A stretch of DNA of 41,527 bases from Planctomycetota bacterium (lineage in GTDB: Bacteria > Planctomycetota > Phycisphaerae > Phycisphaerales > SM1A02), in assembly GCA_017859745.1 (NCBI GenBank), contig JAFMML010000007.1, positions 1,742-43,268 on the forward strand. The letters run 5' to 3'. A program made the translations under genes and the position numbers. Under the pieces are notes generated by a model, which worked only from the letters and a program-made list of their open reading frames with translations, was not told where the DNA came from and ran no database searches. This document shows positions 8,485-15,982 of this stretch, in pieces (the stretch's first letter is position 1; each line of letters starts with the position of its first letter).

Positions 8485-9915
8485 TCACTGCCAGGCGGCA
8501 AGGACCTCCGCCAGATCGACGCCATCCACCGTGCCGTCGTTGTTGATGTCGGCCGCGGCATCGTCGGTGCCCCACGCCGCGAGGACCTCGGTCAGATCGG
8601 CCCCGTCGACGATGCCGTCGCCATTCACGTCCGCCGAGATCTCGGGAGCCGAGGGGCCCGGGACCATGACCGCCATCGCGGGGATCTCGCCGGGCTTGAA
8701 GAGTTCGAGGGTCGCCTCGATCTCGGCCGGCGGGACGTTGGCATCGAAGCGGAAGTTGTACAGGGTGCCCCACCGTAGGGCGTTCGCGTCGGGATTCGAG
8801 TCGAAGTTCTGGGTTCGGAACAGGACTCGTCCCGGCAGCGCCGCGGCGGTCCAGTCACCGGTCGCGAACGGCTCGCCGCTGTGGTGCGGGATGCCCTTGA
8901 ACTCGACGTTGCTGATCTCCACACCGGCGGGCACCGGAACCTCGAAGGCCCGGCCGGAGCGGTCGGAGTTGAGGTTGTGGATCGCGTACTCGTAGTGCCA
9001 GAGGTTTTCGCCGATCTGGCTGACCTTGTGGCCGACGATGAAGCGACCGTCGCCGGGAACATCGACGTACTGGAGTTGGACGTCCGGGTCGGGCTGGTTG
9101 ACGCCGAGTCCATGGTCCTGCCAGGCGTGGATCGCGGGCGTCTGCTGCTGCGTCGGTCCAGTGAACGAGATCGTCCACGACCCGCTCGAGAACGAGCCGA
9201 CGGTCATGCGGCGGTAGGACGCGTTGTTGTCGTCGTTGCCGGCGGCGGCGTCGTCGGGAGTCACGTAGTGCCCCTCGCCGAAGTAGAGCGCCCCGGGATT
9301 GAGTGCGGGATCGAGATCGACGACCTTCACCTGCATCCGGCGACCGATCGTCGCCTGCGCTGGCGGCGCATTGAACGGATACGGGAAGTGGCCGGTGGCG
9401 GCATTGACCTGCGACTTCGGACCGAGGCCGCTCTGACTGCCGTTGAGGCCGGAGGAGTAGGGATCCGAACACCCGATGCCCAGCGTGCTGCCGTTGGTCG
9501 ACTGGCAGCTGCCGCAGAGGTTGCCGCTGAGGGCGAAGAAGCCGTGCTTGAGCCAACTCATGCCGACCATCTCGATGCGGCCGTCCATCACCCGGTAGAG
9601 GTTCTGACCGATGACCGGATGCTGATTCGTCCCGGAGATCCAGAGCAGCTCCTCGTCGCCGATGTTGCAGGAGGTCGTGCCCAGGGCGTACGCGCTGATG
9701 CCCGCGACCGTGCCGTACTTCGAGACGTCGGGAAGCGCCCCCACGATGACGTCGGGGCCGACGCTCGCGGCGATGCCGCCCTCGTCGCCGCCCATGCGGT
9801 CGAGACGGGGACGTTCGCCGCGATCGCCGCGACTGTCGGCGTTGGCCGACCACTGACCGACGGTCGCGGCCGAGAGGAGAAGGGTGGTGCCAAGCAGGGC
9901 GTGAACGGTGCGCAT
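8485..9915 (-). CDS. Secreted protein of unknown function with C-terminal dockerin-like pair
   Basis: The 476-residue product has a signal peptide (MRTVHALLGTTLLLSAATVG). A central region carries TTSCNIGDEELLWISGT, NQHPVIGQNLYR, SWLKHGFFALSGNLC and GCSDPYSSGLNGSQ, with four cysteines (three of them in LCGSC and GCSD). I associate this motif set with an uncharacterised planctomycete secreted family but cannot attach a function. The C-terminal 50 residues hold two calcium-loop repeats, DVNGDGIVDGADLTEVL and DINNDGTVDGVDLAEVL. It is not catalytic by any motif I can see. ATG 9915 follows GGAGAG with about eight to ten bases spacing; a longer open frame upstream lacks coding character. It lies 132 bases upstream of the beta-helix gene on the same strand. 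Confidence 0.85.
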   Translation of the reverse strand: MRTVHALLGTTLLLSAATVGQWSANADSRGDRGERPRLDRMGGDEGGIAASVGPDVIVGALPDVSKYGTVAGISAYALGTTSCNIGDEELLWISGTNQHPVIGQNLYRVMDGRIEMVGMSWLKHGFFALSGNLCGSCQSTNGSTLGIGCSDPYSSGLNGSQSGLGPKSQVNAATGHFPYPFNAPPAQATIGRRMQVKVVDLDPALNPGALYFGEGHYVTPDDAAAGNDDNNASYRRMTVGSFSSGSWTISFTGPTQQQTPAIHAWQDHGLGVNQPDPDVQLQYVDVPGDGRFIVGHKVSQIGENLWHYEYAIHNLNSDRSGRAFEVPVPAGVEISNVEFKGIPHHSGEPFATGDWTAAALPGRVLFRTQNFDSNPDANALRWGTLYNFRFDANVPPAEIEATLELFKPGEIPAMAVMVPGPSAPEISADVNGDGIVDGADLTEVLAAWGTDDAAADINNDGTVDGVDLAEVLAAWQ

Positions 9916-10099
9916 GAGGTCGGCTCTCCGTGATGGGGTCCGAGAAGCGGTTGGGCGACGCGCCGATGCAGGCCGGCGACGACCGAACGTCGACTCCAAC
10001 ATCTCCTCCAAGAGTACCCGCGCCACGACGGCGAGCACGTCCCTTTTCCTCGTCTCGTCCGACGATCCCACGCGGCTGGAGGTCTGGGGAAGGTCCGGC

Positions 10100-11173
10100 T
10101 CAGCGGCGCCGCACGAGATCGGCGGAGATCGCCTCCAGACTCGGGCAGCCGGTGAGGGCCATGGCGAGGTCGAGCTCGTGGTCGAGATGCTCGAAGATCC
10201 CGCGGACCCCACGCTCGCCGTCGCAGGCGAGTCCCCACAGCTGCGGCCGCCCGATCTGCACCGCATCGGCCCCGAGCGCGATCGCCTTGAGCACGTCGGT
10301 CCCCCGCCGCACGCCGCCGTCGACGAGGACCAGGCCCCGTCCCGCCACCGCCTCGACGACCTCCGGCAGCACCGAGATCGTCGCCGGCACGGTGTCGAGT
10401 TGACGCCCGCCGTGATTGGAGACCACCACCCCGGCGCACCCCGAGTCGATGGCGCGAGCCGCGTCGTCGCCGCGACAGAGTCCCTTGAGCAGCACCGGCA
10501 CCGGGCTCCAGGCGCAGATCGACTCGAGCTCCTTCCACGAGAGCGCCGGGTGCAGCATCCAGTCGAACGCCTGACCCATGCCCGAGCCCTGACGGCTGCG
10601 GGCCTCGCCCTCCGGATCGAGGTTGGCGAGATTCGCGGCGCCGACTCCGGGCGGCAGGTGGAAGCCGTTGCGAACGTCTCGTTCGCGGACGCCCCAGACC
10701 GGCGTGTCAGCGGTCAGCATGATCGCCTTGCAGCCGGCGGCGACGACCCGATCGACGAGCGCCCGGGTGATCGCGGCATCGCGGTTGGCGTAGAGCTGGA
10801 ACCAGACCGGCCCCCCGGCGGCCGTGACCTCCTCGACCGTGGTGGTCGACAGGCTCGACAACACCATGATCGTGTTCAAGTCGGCGAGCGCCCGCGCCGT
10901 CGCCGCCTCGCCGTCGGGGTGTGCCAGTCGGTGGAAGGCCGTGGGGGCCGCGAGGATCGGCATGCTGGTGGCGGTCCCGAGCAGCGTCGTCGAACGATCC
11001 CGCTTCGAGACGTCGACCAGCACCCGAGGATGGAGTTCGAGTTCGCCGTACGCCTCCCGATTCCGCCCCAGCGAGATCTCGTCCCAGGCCCCGCTGCGGT
11101 AGTAGTCGTAGATCGACTTGGGAAGTCGGCGGCGGGCGAAGGCTTCGGCGTCGATCAGATTCTGGGGGGTCAT
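10100..11173 (-). CDS. FMN-dependent alpha-hydroxyacid oxidase/dehydrogenase (L-lactate dehydrogenase-like)
   Basis: At 357 residues this is the normal length for the FMN TIM-barrel family that includes LldD, glycolate oxidase and lactate monooxygenase. The protein opens with NLIDAEAFARRRLPKSIYDYY and has the FMN-side motif ILAAPTAFHRLAHPDGE, SSLSTTTVEEV, WFQLYANRD and the active-site block SNHGGRQLD with base H254. It ends with VDGGVRRGTDVLKAIALGADAV and IGRP. The family oxidises L-2-hydroxyacids such as lactate or glycolate to 2-oxoacids. No membrane-binding insertion is evident, so it may be a soluble enzyme; the electron acceptor and exact substrate are not readable. TAGATT about 34 bases before the ATG is a possible -10. 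Confidence 0.92.
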   Translation of the reverse strand: MTPQNLIDAEAFARRRLPKSIYDYYRSGAWDEISLGRNREAYGELELHPRVLVDVSKRDRSTTLLGTATSMPILAAPTAFHRLAHPDGEAATARALADLNTIMVLSSLSTTTVEEVTAAGGPVWFQLYANRDAAITRALVDRVVAAGCKAIMLTADTPVWGVRERDVRNGFHLPPGVGAANLANLDPEGEARSRQGSGMGQAFDWMLHPALSWKELESICAWSPVPVLLKGLCRGDDAARAIDSGCAGVVVSNHGGRQLDTVPATISVLPEVVEAVAGRGLVLVDGGVRRGTDVLKAIALGADAVQIGRPQLWGLACDGERGVRGIFEHLDHELDLAMALTGCPSLEAISADLVRRR

Positions 11174-11346
11174 CTTCGAACCGGTTTCGTGGAGAGTGGC
11201 TCCGCAATCTACGGCAGGAGGCGAGAGGCGTCTGCTCGATCGGACCGCTCGATTCGCTCGATCGCGTCGTCCGGGCGGGCCGCGTCGTCGCTGCTCGCGA
11301 TCTCGACACGCCCGGAATGTGGTGGTCGGAGCCCCCGTCGGGACAC

Positions 11347-11352
11347 TATCGT
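11347..11352 (+). promoter_or_regulatory. Putative -10 element TATCGT, leaderless start of the Cys-rich peptide gene
   Basis: TATCGT ends six bases before ATG 11359. It favours this start over an in-frame ATG further upstream, which would place extra residues ahead of an otherwise canonical signal peptide. Confidence 0.45.
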
Positions 11353-11358
11353 CCGGAG

Positions 11359-11709
11359 ATGCGGCGGTTCACCCTGATCGTCTTTGCACTCCTGCTCGCC
11401 TTCGGCGGCGCCCCGGCCGCGTGGACGGCGGCGGCCCCGGAGACGCGATCGGGATGCTGCGGCGACGCCTGCGCCTGTGGCGACACCTGTCCGTGCGGGA
11501 TCGAGCGAGACCCGGCCCCGGATCGGCCCGCCGCCCCTGCCGCGGTCGTCAGCCTCGGTGGCGAACGCGTGGCGACTCCGCCGGACGACGGCGGCCACGT
11601 CGTCGCCACGCCGGTCCGGGCGACGCCTCGCCTCGTGGCCTCGACGGGAGTTCCGTCGGGGCGATCAGGTCGGATGCTGCTGGTCCTGAAGAGCGTCTGG
11701 AGAACCTAG
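11359..11709 (+). CDS. Small exported Cys-rich protein, possible metal binder
   Basis: The product has 116 residues. Residues 1-25 (MRRFTLIVFALLLAFGGAP...) form a signal peptide. Immediately after cleavage lies a compact cluster of six cysteines at 33, 34, 38, 40, 44 and 46 (CCGDACACGDTCPCG), a CC-x3-CxC-x3-CxC layout resembling soft-metal-binding peptides. The remainder is Pro/Ala-rich and without recognisable domain. It lies 145 bases upstream of an HMA-domain lipoprotein on the same strand, which supports but does not prove a metal-related role. I know of no named family. An alternative is that the cysteines form disulfides in the periplasm. Confidence 0.65.
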   Translation: MRRFTLIVFALLLAFGGAPAAWTAAAPETRSGCCGDACACGDTCPCGIERDPAPDRPAAPAAVVSLGGERVATPPDDGGHVVATPVRATPRLVASTGVPSGRSGRMLLVLKSVWRT

Positions 11710-11854
11710 CGAGGGATCGCCGCGCCTTCGGTGCGCGCCTCCCGCGTCACGACGGGCGCCGAGCCCTCGGCTCTTGCGACGACCGTCTCTCCACCACACT
11801 CCATCACGCGTCGATCTGCGCTCCGCCGGCACAGACGACTCACGGACTCCTGAC

Positions 11855-12265
11855 ATGCTTCCCCACGTTCTCTCCGCGCGAGGGCGATCGCGCCTCGTTG
11901 TCCTCGCCTTCACGTGCCTGCTCGCCGCCTGCGCCTCGACACCGACCGCAGGCCCCACCCACGCCACCTCCTCCACCGATGCCGCCGCGGACCGTCTCGC
12001 CTCGCCCGGCGCCGTCGCCGACGACCACATCGTGCTCGTCGCCCACGGCATGGCGTGCCCCAAGTGCGTCACCAACGCCGACCTGCAGCTGATGAAGCTG
12101 CCCGGTGTCGCCAGCGTCCGCATCGACATGCAGCACGGCATCCTCGACATGACGATGACCGGCGACCGACGTCCCACCCAGGCGGAGATCGCCAAGGCGA
12201 TCGACGACGCGGGCCTGACCCTCGTCTCGGTGCAGGGGCGCATCGCCGAAGGTGGCGGGTCGTGA
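11855..12265 (+). CDS. Lipoprotein with heavy-metal-associated (HMA) domain
   Basis: The 136-residue product has a lipoprotein signal (SRLVVLAFTCLLAACAS) with acylated cysteine at residue 26. A low-complexity Thr/Ala linker follows, then one ferredoxin-like HMA domain containing the CxxC loop HGMACPKCV (C68, C71), GVASVRIDMQHG and AKAIDDAGL. HMA domains bind Cu(I) or other soft metals in chaperones and P-type ATPases; a lipid-anchored version would sit at the inner or outer membrane facing the periplasm. Its TGA overlaps the GTG of the following barrel gene. No P-type ATPase, CusABC or regulator is visible nearby. The metal specificity is not readable. Confidence 0.85.
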   Translation: MLPHVLSARGRSRLVVLAFTCLLAACASTPTAGPTHATSSTDAAADRLASPGAVADDHIVLVAHGMACPKCVTNADLQLMKLPGVASVRIDMQHGILDMTMTGDRRPTQAEIAKAIDDAGLTLVSVQGRIAEGGGS

Positions 12266-13104
12266 CCGCCAGTCGAGGACGCGGGGCACCCGCATCGCGT
12301 GCCGCCGCGGCGGGACTCGTCGCATGCCTCGCAGCGCCGGCAACGGCGCAGGAGGCGATCTGGATGCCCGCGGCGACGCAGCCTTCTCCGGGGCAGTGGA
12401 TCGCGACCGAGAAGGCTCGCTACTACCGGTTCGAGACCGACGCGGCAAACGACGTGCGATCGATCATGGCCCTCGAGACGACGGTCGCCTACGGCATCGT
12501 CTCGCGAGTCTCGGTGCAGGCGGACCTGCCGGCCTACTGGAAGGACGCCGGGACGCCCGGTCGAACCACCGTGGGCATCGGCGATCTCGCGCTCGCCCTG
12601 AAGTTGCGGGTGCTGCAGGAGGATCTCGGCCCGGTCGACACGGTCCGGGCGGCGATCTTCGGAGGCGTCGAACTGCCTACGGGCACCGACGACTTCGGCA
12701 GCTCCTCGACCGATCCCTTCGTGGGCGGCGTGTTCACAGGCATCTTCGGTCGGCATGGACTGAACGCCGCGGCCCGCTGGACCTTCGTGACCGGACAGGC
12801 GTTCGATCCGGTCTTCGCCGGAGACGCGGGATCCGACCTGCTCGACTTCAACGCGTCCTACGTCCATCGCCTGCTCCCCGAGACCTACACCGAGGTGCAC
12901 GAGCCGGCGCTCTACGCGGTGCTCGACCTCGACGGCACCTGGGAGACCAACGGCGATCTGGAGATGTTCCTCGCGCCGGGGCTCCTCTGGGAGGCCCAAC
13001 GCGCAGCGCTGGAGTTCTCCGTGGGATTCCCGATCGCACAGTCGGTCGAGAACCGTCCCCGCGGCGAGTGGCGGGTGAACTTCGGAGTGCGCCTGCTGTT
13101 CTGA
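12262..13104 (+). CDS. Outer-membrane beta-barrel protein, coupled to HMA lipoprotein
   Basis: The 280-residue product starts at GTG 12262 inside the upstream stop (GTGA overlap). A signal peptide ends near LAAPATAQ. The rest alternates short amphipathic strands and polar turns: TTVAYGIVSRVSVQADLP, GIGDLALALKLRVLQ, AAIFGGVELPTGTDDFG and EFSVGFPIAQSV, ending in the aromatic outer-membrane signal WRVNFGVRLLF. The layout resembles the Phenol_MetA_deg / putative transporter barrel group, which has no settled function. Coupled translation with the HMA lipoprotein suggests a joint envelope role. The end lies 19 bases from the convergent symporter gene. Confidence 0.8.
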   Translation: MTASRGRGAPASRAAAAGLVACLAAPATAQEAIWMPAATQPSPGQWIATEKARYYRFETDAANDVRSIMALETTVAYGIVSRVSVQADLPAYWKDAGTPGRTTVGIGDLALALKLRVLQEDLGPVDTVRAAIFGGVELPTGTDDFGSSSTDPFVGGVFTGIFGRHGLNAAARWTFVTGQAFDPVFAGDAGSDLLDFNASYVHRLLPETYTEVHEPALYAVLDLDGTWETNGDLEMFLAPGLLWEAQRAALEFSVGFPIAQSVENRPRGEWRVNFGVRLLF

Positions 13105-13123
13105 CGGATCGGCTTCGCCGGAA

Positions 13124-14977
13124 TCAGTGGTCCGGCGCGGTCTCGATCGCGACGGCGGCGCCGGCGCCCTCGGGCTCGCGCACCGCGTCGACCAGACGGC
13201 GCACCGACTCCGAGGGCGGACGGCACAGGGGTGTCAGACCCAGCGTGATCGCGAAGTTGAGCGCCGCACCGAACACGCCGATGCCCTGCGGGTTGATCCC
13301 GTTGGGGAAGAGGCCGAACGTCCAGCGCTCCATGCCGAAGAAGACCGTTCCCACGATGTAGAACGCCGTGAAGCCGAGACCCGCGACCATGCCGCAGACC
13401 GCAGGCAGCGTGCCGACGCGCTTGGAGAAGATGCCCAGCACCAGCACCGGGAAGAAACTCGACGCGGCGAGTCCGAACGCGAACGCGACCACCTGACTGA
13501 CATAGCCGGGGGGATAGATCCCGAAGAGGCCCGCGACCACGACCGCCACACCGATGGTGCCGCGGCCGATGCGAAGGCGCTGAGCCTCGGTCGCCTCGGG
13601 CTTCAGCACCCGGTAGTAGAGATCGTGCGCGACGCTCGAACTGACCACGAGAAGGAGTCCGCTGGCGGTCGAGAGTGCCGCCGCAAGCCCGCCCGCCGCG
13701 ACGAGGGCGACGATCCAGTTGGCCAGTTCGGCCATCTCCGGCGTCGCCAGCACGATGATGTCGCGGTCGGGTCCGGAGAGTCCCTGGTCCCTAAGGCCGA
13801 TCCGGGCATCGACGCCCTCGGCACCGCGGGTGTCGATCCACCGCTGGTGCGACGCGATGCGTTCCGCGAACTCCGCAGGGTTCATGGTGCCCATGCGGAA
13901 GATCTCGTTGTCCTCCCCCGCCGAGTAGCGGATCACGCCGTCGCCGTCGTCGACCCACGCGATGAGCCCCGTCTTCGACCAGTTCTCGTACCACGAGGGG
14001 AGCTGCTCGGCGGTGCGACCGTTCAGGCTCTCGATCATGAAGGTGCGGGCGAACGCCGCGGTCGCCGGTGCCGTCAGGTAGAGCAGCGCGATGAAGAGGA
14101 TCGCCCAGAAGCCGCTCCAACGGGCGGCCTTGACGTTCTTGACGGTGTAGAACCGCACGATCACGTGCGGCAGGCCTGCGGTGCCGAGCATGAGGGCCAG
14201 CGCCACCAGCAGCACGTTGGTGCGATCCCAGGGGCCGGTGAACGCCTCGGTGTAGCGGCTGAAGCCGAGTTCCTGCGTGATCGAGTCCAGCTTGTCGAGC
14301 AGGAAGACCCCCGACGCGGTGCCGTCGGCGGCGAGGAGTTCCGCACCAAGTCCGAGTTGTGGCAGCGGCTCGCCGGTCAGGCGGATGCTGATCGCGATCG
14401 CGGGGATCAGGAACGCCGTGATCAGCACCCAGTACTGGGCGACCTGCGTCCAGGTGATCCCCTTCATGCCGCCGAGCGTGGCGTACACGAAGACGATGGC
14501 GACGCCGATGCCGACCCCGACGTCGATGTCGACCTCGAGGAAGCGGCTGAACACGACGCCGACGCCGCGCATCTGACCGGCGACGTAGGTGAAGCTGACG
14601 AAGAGGGCGCACACCACCGCGACGAGGCGGGCGAGATTCGACTCGTAGCGGTCCCCCACGAAGTCGGGCACCGTGAAGTGGCCGAACTTGCGAAGCGCCG
14701 GCGCAAGAAGCAGTGCCAGCAGCACGTAGCCGCCGGTCCATCCCATCAGATACACGCCGCCGGCATACCCCATGGTCGCGATGAGGCCCGCCATCGAGAT
14801 GAACGACGCGGCGCTCATCCAGTCCGAGGCGGTGGCCATGCCGTTGGCCGCCGCGGGCACGCCGCGGCCGGCCACGTAGAAGCCGCCGGTGTCGCGGACC
14901 CGACTCCACCAGGCGATGGCGAGATAGAGGCCGAAGGTCAGCCCGACGAACAGGAACGTCCAGCCCTGCAGCGTCAT
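13124..14977 (-). CDS. Sodium:solute symporter, large subunit (ActP/VC_2705-like)
   Basis: This 617-residue SSS-family integral membrane protein has about 13 predicted hydrophobic segments. It shows FYVAGRGVPAAANGMATASDWMS, the Na+-binding core region SFISMAGLIA, GLPHVIVRFYTV and AAALSTASGLLLVVSSS. A polar insert of about 100 residues near the middle (SLNGRTAEQLPSWYENW... to about GLSGPDRD) is found in the ActP-like subgroup. The family takes up acetate and other short monocarboxylates with sodium. ATG 14977 overlaps the TGA of the DUF4212 gene (ATGA), the usual arrangement of this two-subunit symporter. A nearby 2-hydroxyacid dehydrogenase could use imported lactate; that link is inference. 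Confidence 0.93.
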   Translation of the reverse strand: MTLQGWTFLFVGLTFGLYLAIAWWSRVRDTGGFYVAGRGVPAAANGMATASDWMSAASFISMAGLIATMGYAGGVYLMGWTGGYVLLALLLAPALRKFGHFTVPDFVGDRYESNLARLVAVVCALFVSFTYVAGQMRGVGVVFSRFLEVDIDVGVGIGVAIVFVYATLGGMKGITWTQVAQYWVLITAFLIPAIAISIRLTGEPLPQLGLGAELLAADGTASGVFLLDKLDSITQELGFSRYTEAFTGPWDRTNVLLVALALMLGTAGLPHVIVRFYTVKNVKAARWSGFWAILFIALLYLTAPATAAFARTFMIESLNGRTAEQLPSWYENWSKTGLIAWVDDGDGVIRYSAGEDNEIFRMGTMNPAEFAERIASHQRWIDTRGAEGVDARIGLRDQGLSGPDRDIIVLATPEMAELANWIVALVAAGGLAAALSTASGLLLVVSSSVAHDLYYRVLKPEATEAQRLRIGRGTIGVAVVVAGLFGIYPPGYVSQVVAFAFGLAASSFFPVLVLGIFSKRVGTLPAVCGMVAGLGFTAFYIVGTVFFGMERWTFGLFPNGINPQGIGVFGAALNFAITLGLTPLCRPPSESVRRLVDAVREPEGAGAAVAIETAPDH

Positions 14978-15321
14978 CGCGACGAACTCTCGGAGGCGGG
15001 AGTCCCGGCGCGAAGGCGCGCCAACTCGTCGTGGTGGCGGCGATCCACCCGATTCATGATCAGGCAGTAGGCCAGCACGATGAGCACGAACGTCGCGATG
15101 CTCCCCTGCTGGGCGAACCAGAATCCCAGGGGATATCCGGTTCCGGGAAGGCGGAACTCGTTGAGTCGATCCGCGAGCAGCACGCCGCAACCCAGTCCCA
15201 CGAACGCCCAGATCGCAAGCAGCACCGCGACGACGGCGAGATTGGTCCGCCAATAGCGTCGCAGGCAGGCGTGCTCGGCCTCGTGCCGATCCGTCGCGGT
15301 GATCCTGGGATCGCTGGACAT
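14974..15321 (-). CDS. DUF4212 sodium/substrate symporter small subunit (YjcH-like)
   Basis: The 115-residue protein has the hallmark RYWRTNLAVVAVLLAIWAFVGLG first membrane segment and a second segment, FATFVLIVLAYCLIMNR-like (GSIATFVLIVLAYCLIM). Its middle loop PGTGYPLGFWFAQQGS is typical of DUF4212 proteins, which accompany SSS symporters of the acetate/ActP group. It probably forms a complex with the large subunit encoded downstream, with which it shares a four-base overlap. TATCTT seven bases before the ATG suggests that this pair starts its own leaderless transcript. Confidence 0.93.
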   Translation of the reverse strand: MSSDPRITATDRHEAEHACLRRYWRTNLAVVAVLLAIWAFVGLGCGVLLADRLNEFRLPGTGYPLGFWFAQQGSIATFVLIVLAYCLIMNRVDRRHHDELARLRAGTPASESSSR

Positions 15322-15328
15322 GTCGGGG

Positions 15329-15334
15329 AAGATA
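15329..15334 (-). promoter_or_regulatory. Putative -10 element TATCTT of the symporter operon
   Basis: TATCTT on the minus strand ends seven bases before ATG 15321. Only 46 bases separate this start from the upstream DUF2141 gene, leaving no room for a long leader. Confidence 0.4.
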
Positions 15335-15367
15335 CGGGATCCGACCGTGCCGGCTCCTCCGGAGGGC

Positions 15368-15886
15368 TCAATCGAATCGAAGGGTCAACGCCGTCTCGAC
15401 CGGCCGATCGCCGACCTCGACCACGCATGCCTCGAAGGCGGGCGGGCCGAAACGCGGCACCGCGTCGTTGCCGTAGGCGATCGGCTCGGTCGGGACTCCG
15501 AAGGCGCCGCGATCGAGTTCGCCGTCACCGTCGAGGTCGAGGAAGGCGACGATGGCGTACCGACCCGGCTCGAGATCTCCGAATCGTGCGGACGCTCCAC
15601 GATCGGAGAGCAGGGCGATCGCGCGTCGATCGAACGGACCGCTCGGCCACCGAGCCGGCTCGGACACCAGGCCGATGAAGACCCGAAGCTCCTGCTCGGA
15701 GACCGACGACATCGGGAGGTCTTTGCCCGCGGGGACGACGACCGTCACCTCGAGCGATGTCGCCGCGAGTCCGGCGACCCTGGCAGGCGATCCGGCGCGG
15801 CAGCCGGTCGCCAAGGTCGACATCGACACCGTCGCCAGCAGCGCGGCAGGCACGAACGACGTGAGGCGAACGAGCCGCAAAGGCAT
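15368..15886 (-). CDS. DUF2141 lipoprotein
   Basis: The 172-residue product has a signal with a lipobox-like STLATGC (cysteine near residue 29). The remaining domain fits DUF2141: LEVTVVVPAG, a strand-rich middle, EPGRYAIVAFLDLDGDGELD, then GVPTEPIAYGNDA and a closing ALTLRFD strand. The DxDxDGxxD loop within it is part of the domain, not a dockerin repeat. DUF2141 proteins are exported and uncharacterised. TACGCT lies six bases before the ATG. It precedes the symporter operon by 46 bases on the same strand, but the symporter appears to have its own promoter. Confidence 0.85.
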   Translation of the reverse strand: MPLRLVRLTSFVPAALLATVSMSTLATGCRAGSPARVAGLAATSLEVTVVVPAGKDLPMSSVSEQELRVFIGLVSEPARWPSGPFDRRAIALLSDRGASARFGDLEPGRYAIVAFLDLDGDGELDRGAFGVPTEPIAYGNDAVPRFGPPAFEACVVEVGDRPVETALTLRFD

Positions 15887-15892
15887 GGAGTC

Positions 15893-15898
15893 AGCGTA
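15893..15898 (-). promoter_or_regulatory. Putative -10 element TACGCT, leaderless start of DUF2141 gene
   Basis: TACGCT on the minus strand ends six bases before ATG 15886. The same hexamer occurs at the same kind of position before the hydrolase gene at 2044 and the acetyltransferase gene at 20474. Confidence 0.45.
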
Positions 15899-15982
15899 GC
15901 CGACTCGACGGGCGACTCCGACGCGCGGCGCGACCGGTCACGGACGCCGGCTGGCCGTTTCCACGCCAGGCGGCCCGTGGGA

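Noticed and set aside
13127-15070. A 647-codon plus-strand frame antisense to the symporter
   Set aside because: His/Arg/Asp-rich shadow; the minus strand encodes an unmistakable SSS transporter and DUF4212 subunit.
15368-15886. Dockerin-like loop in the DUF2141 protein
   Set aside because: There is a single DLDGDGELD loop embedded in the domain's strand order and no second repeat, so it is part of DUF2141.
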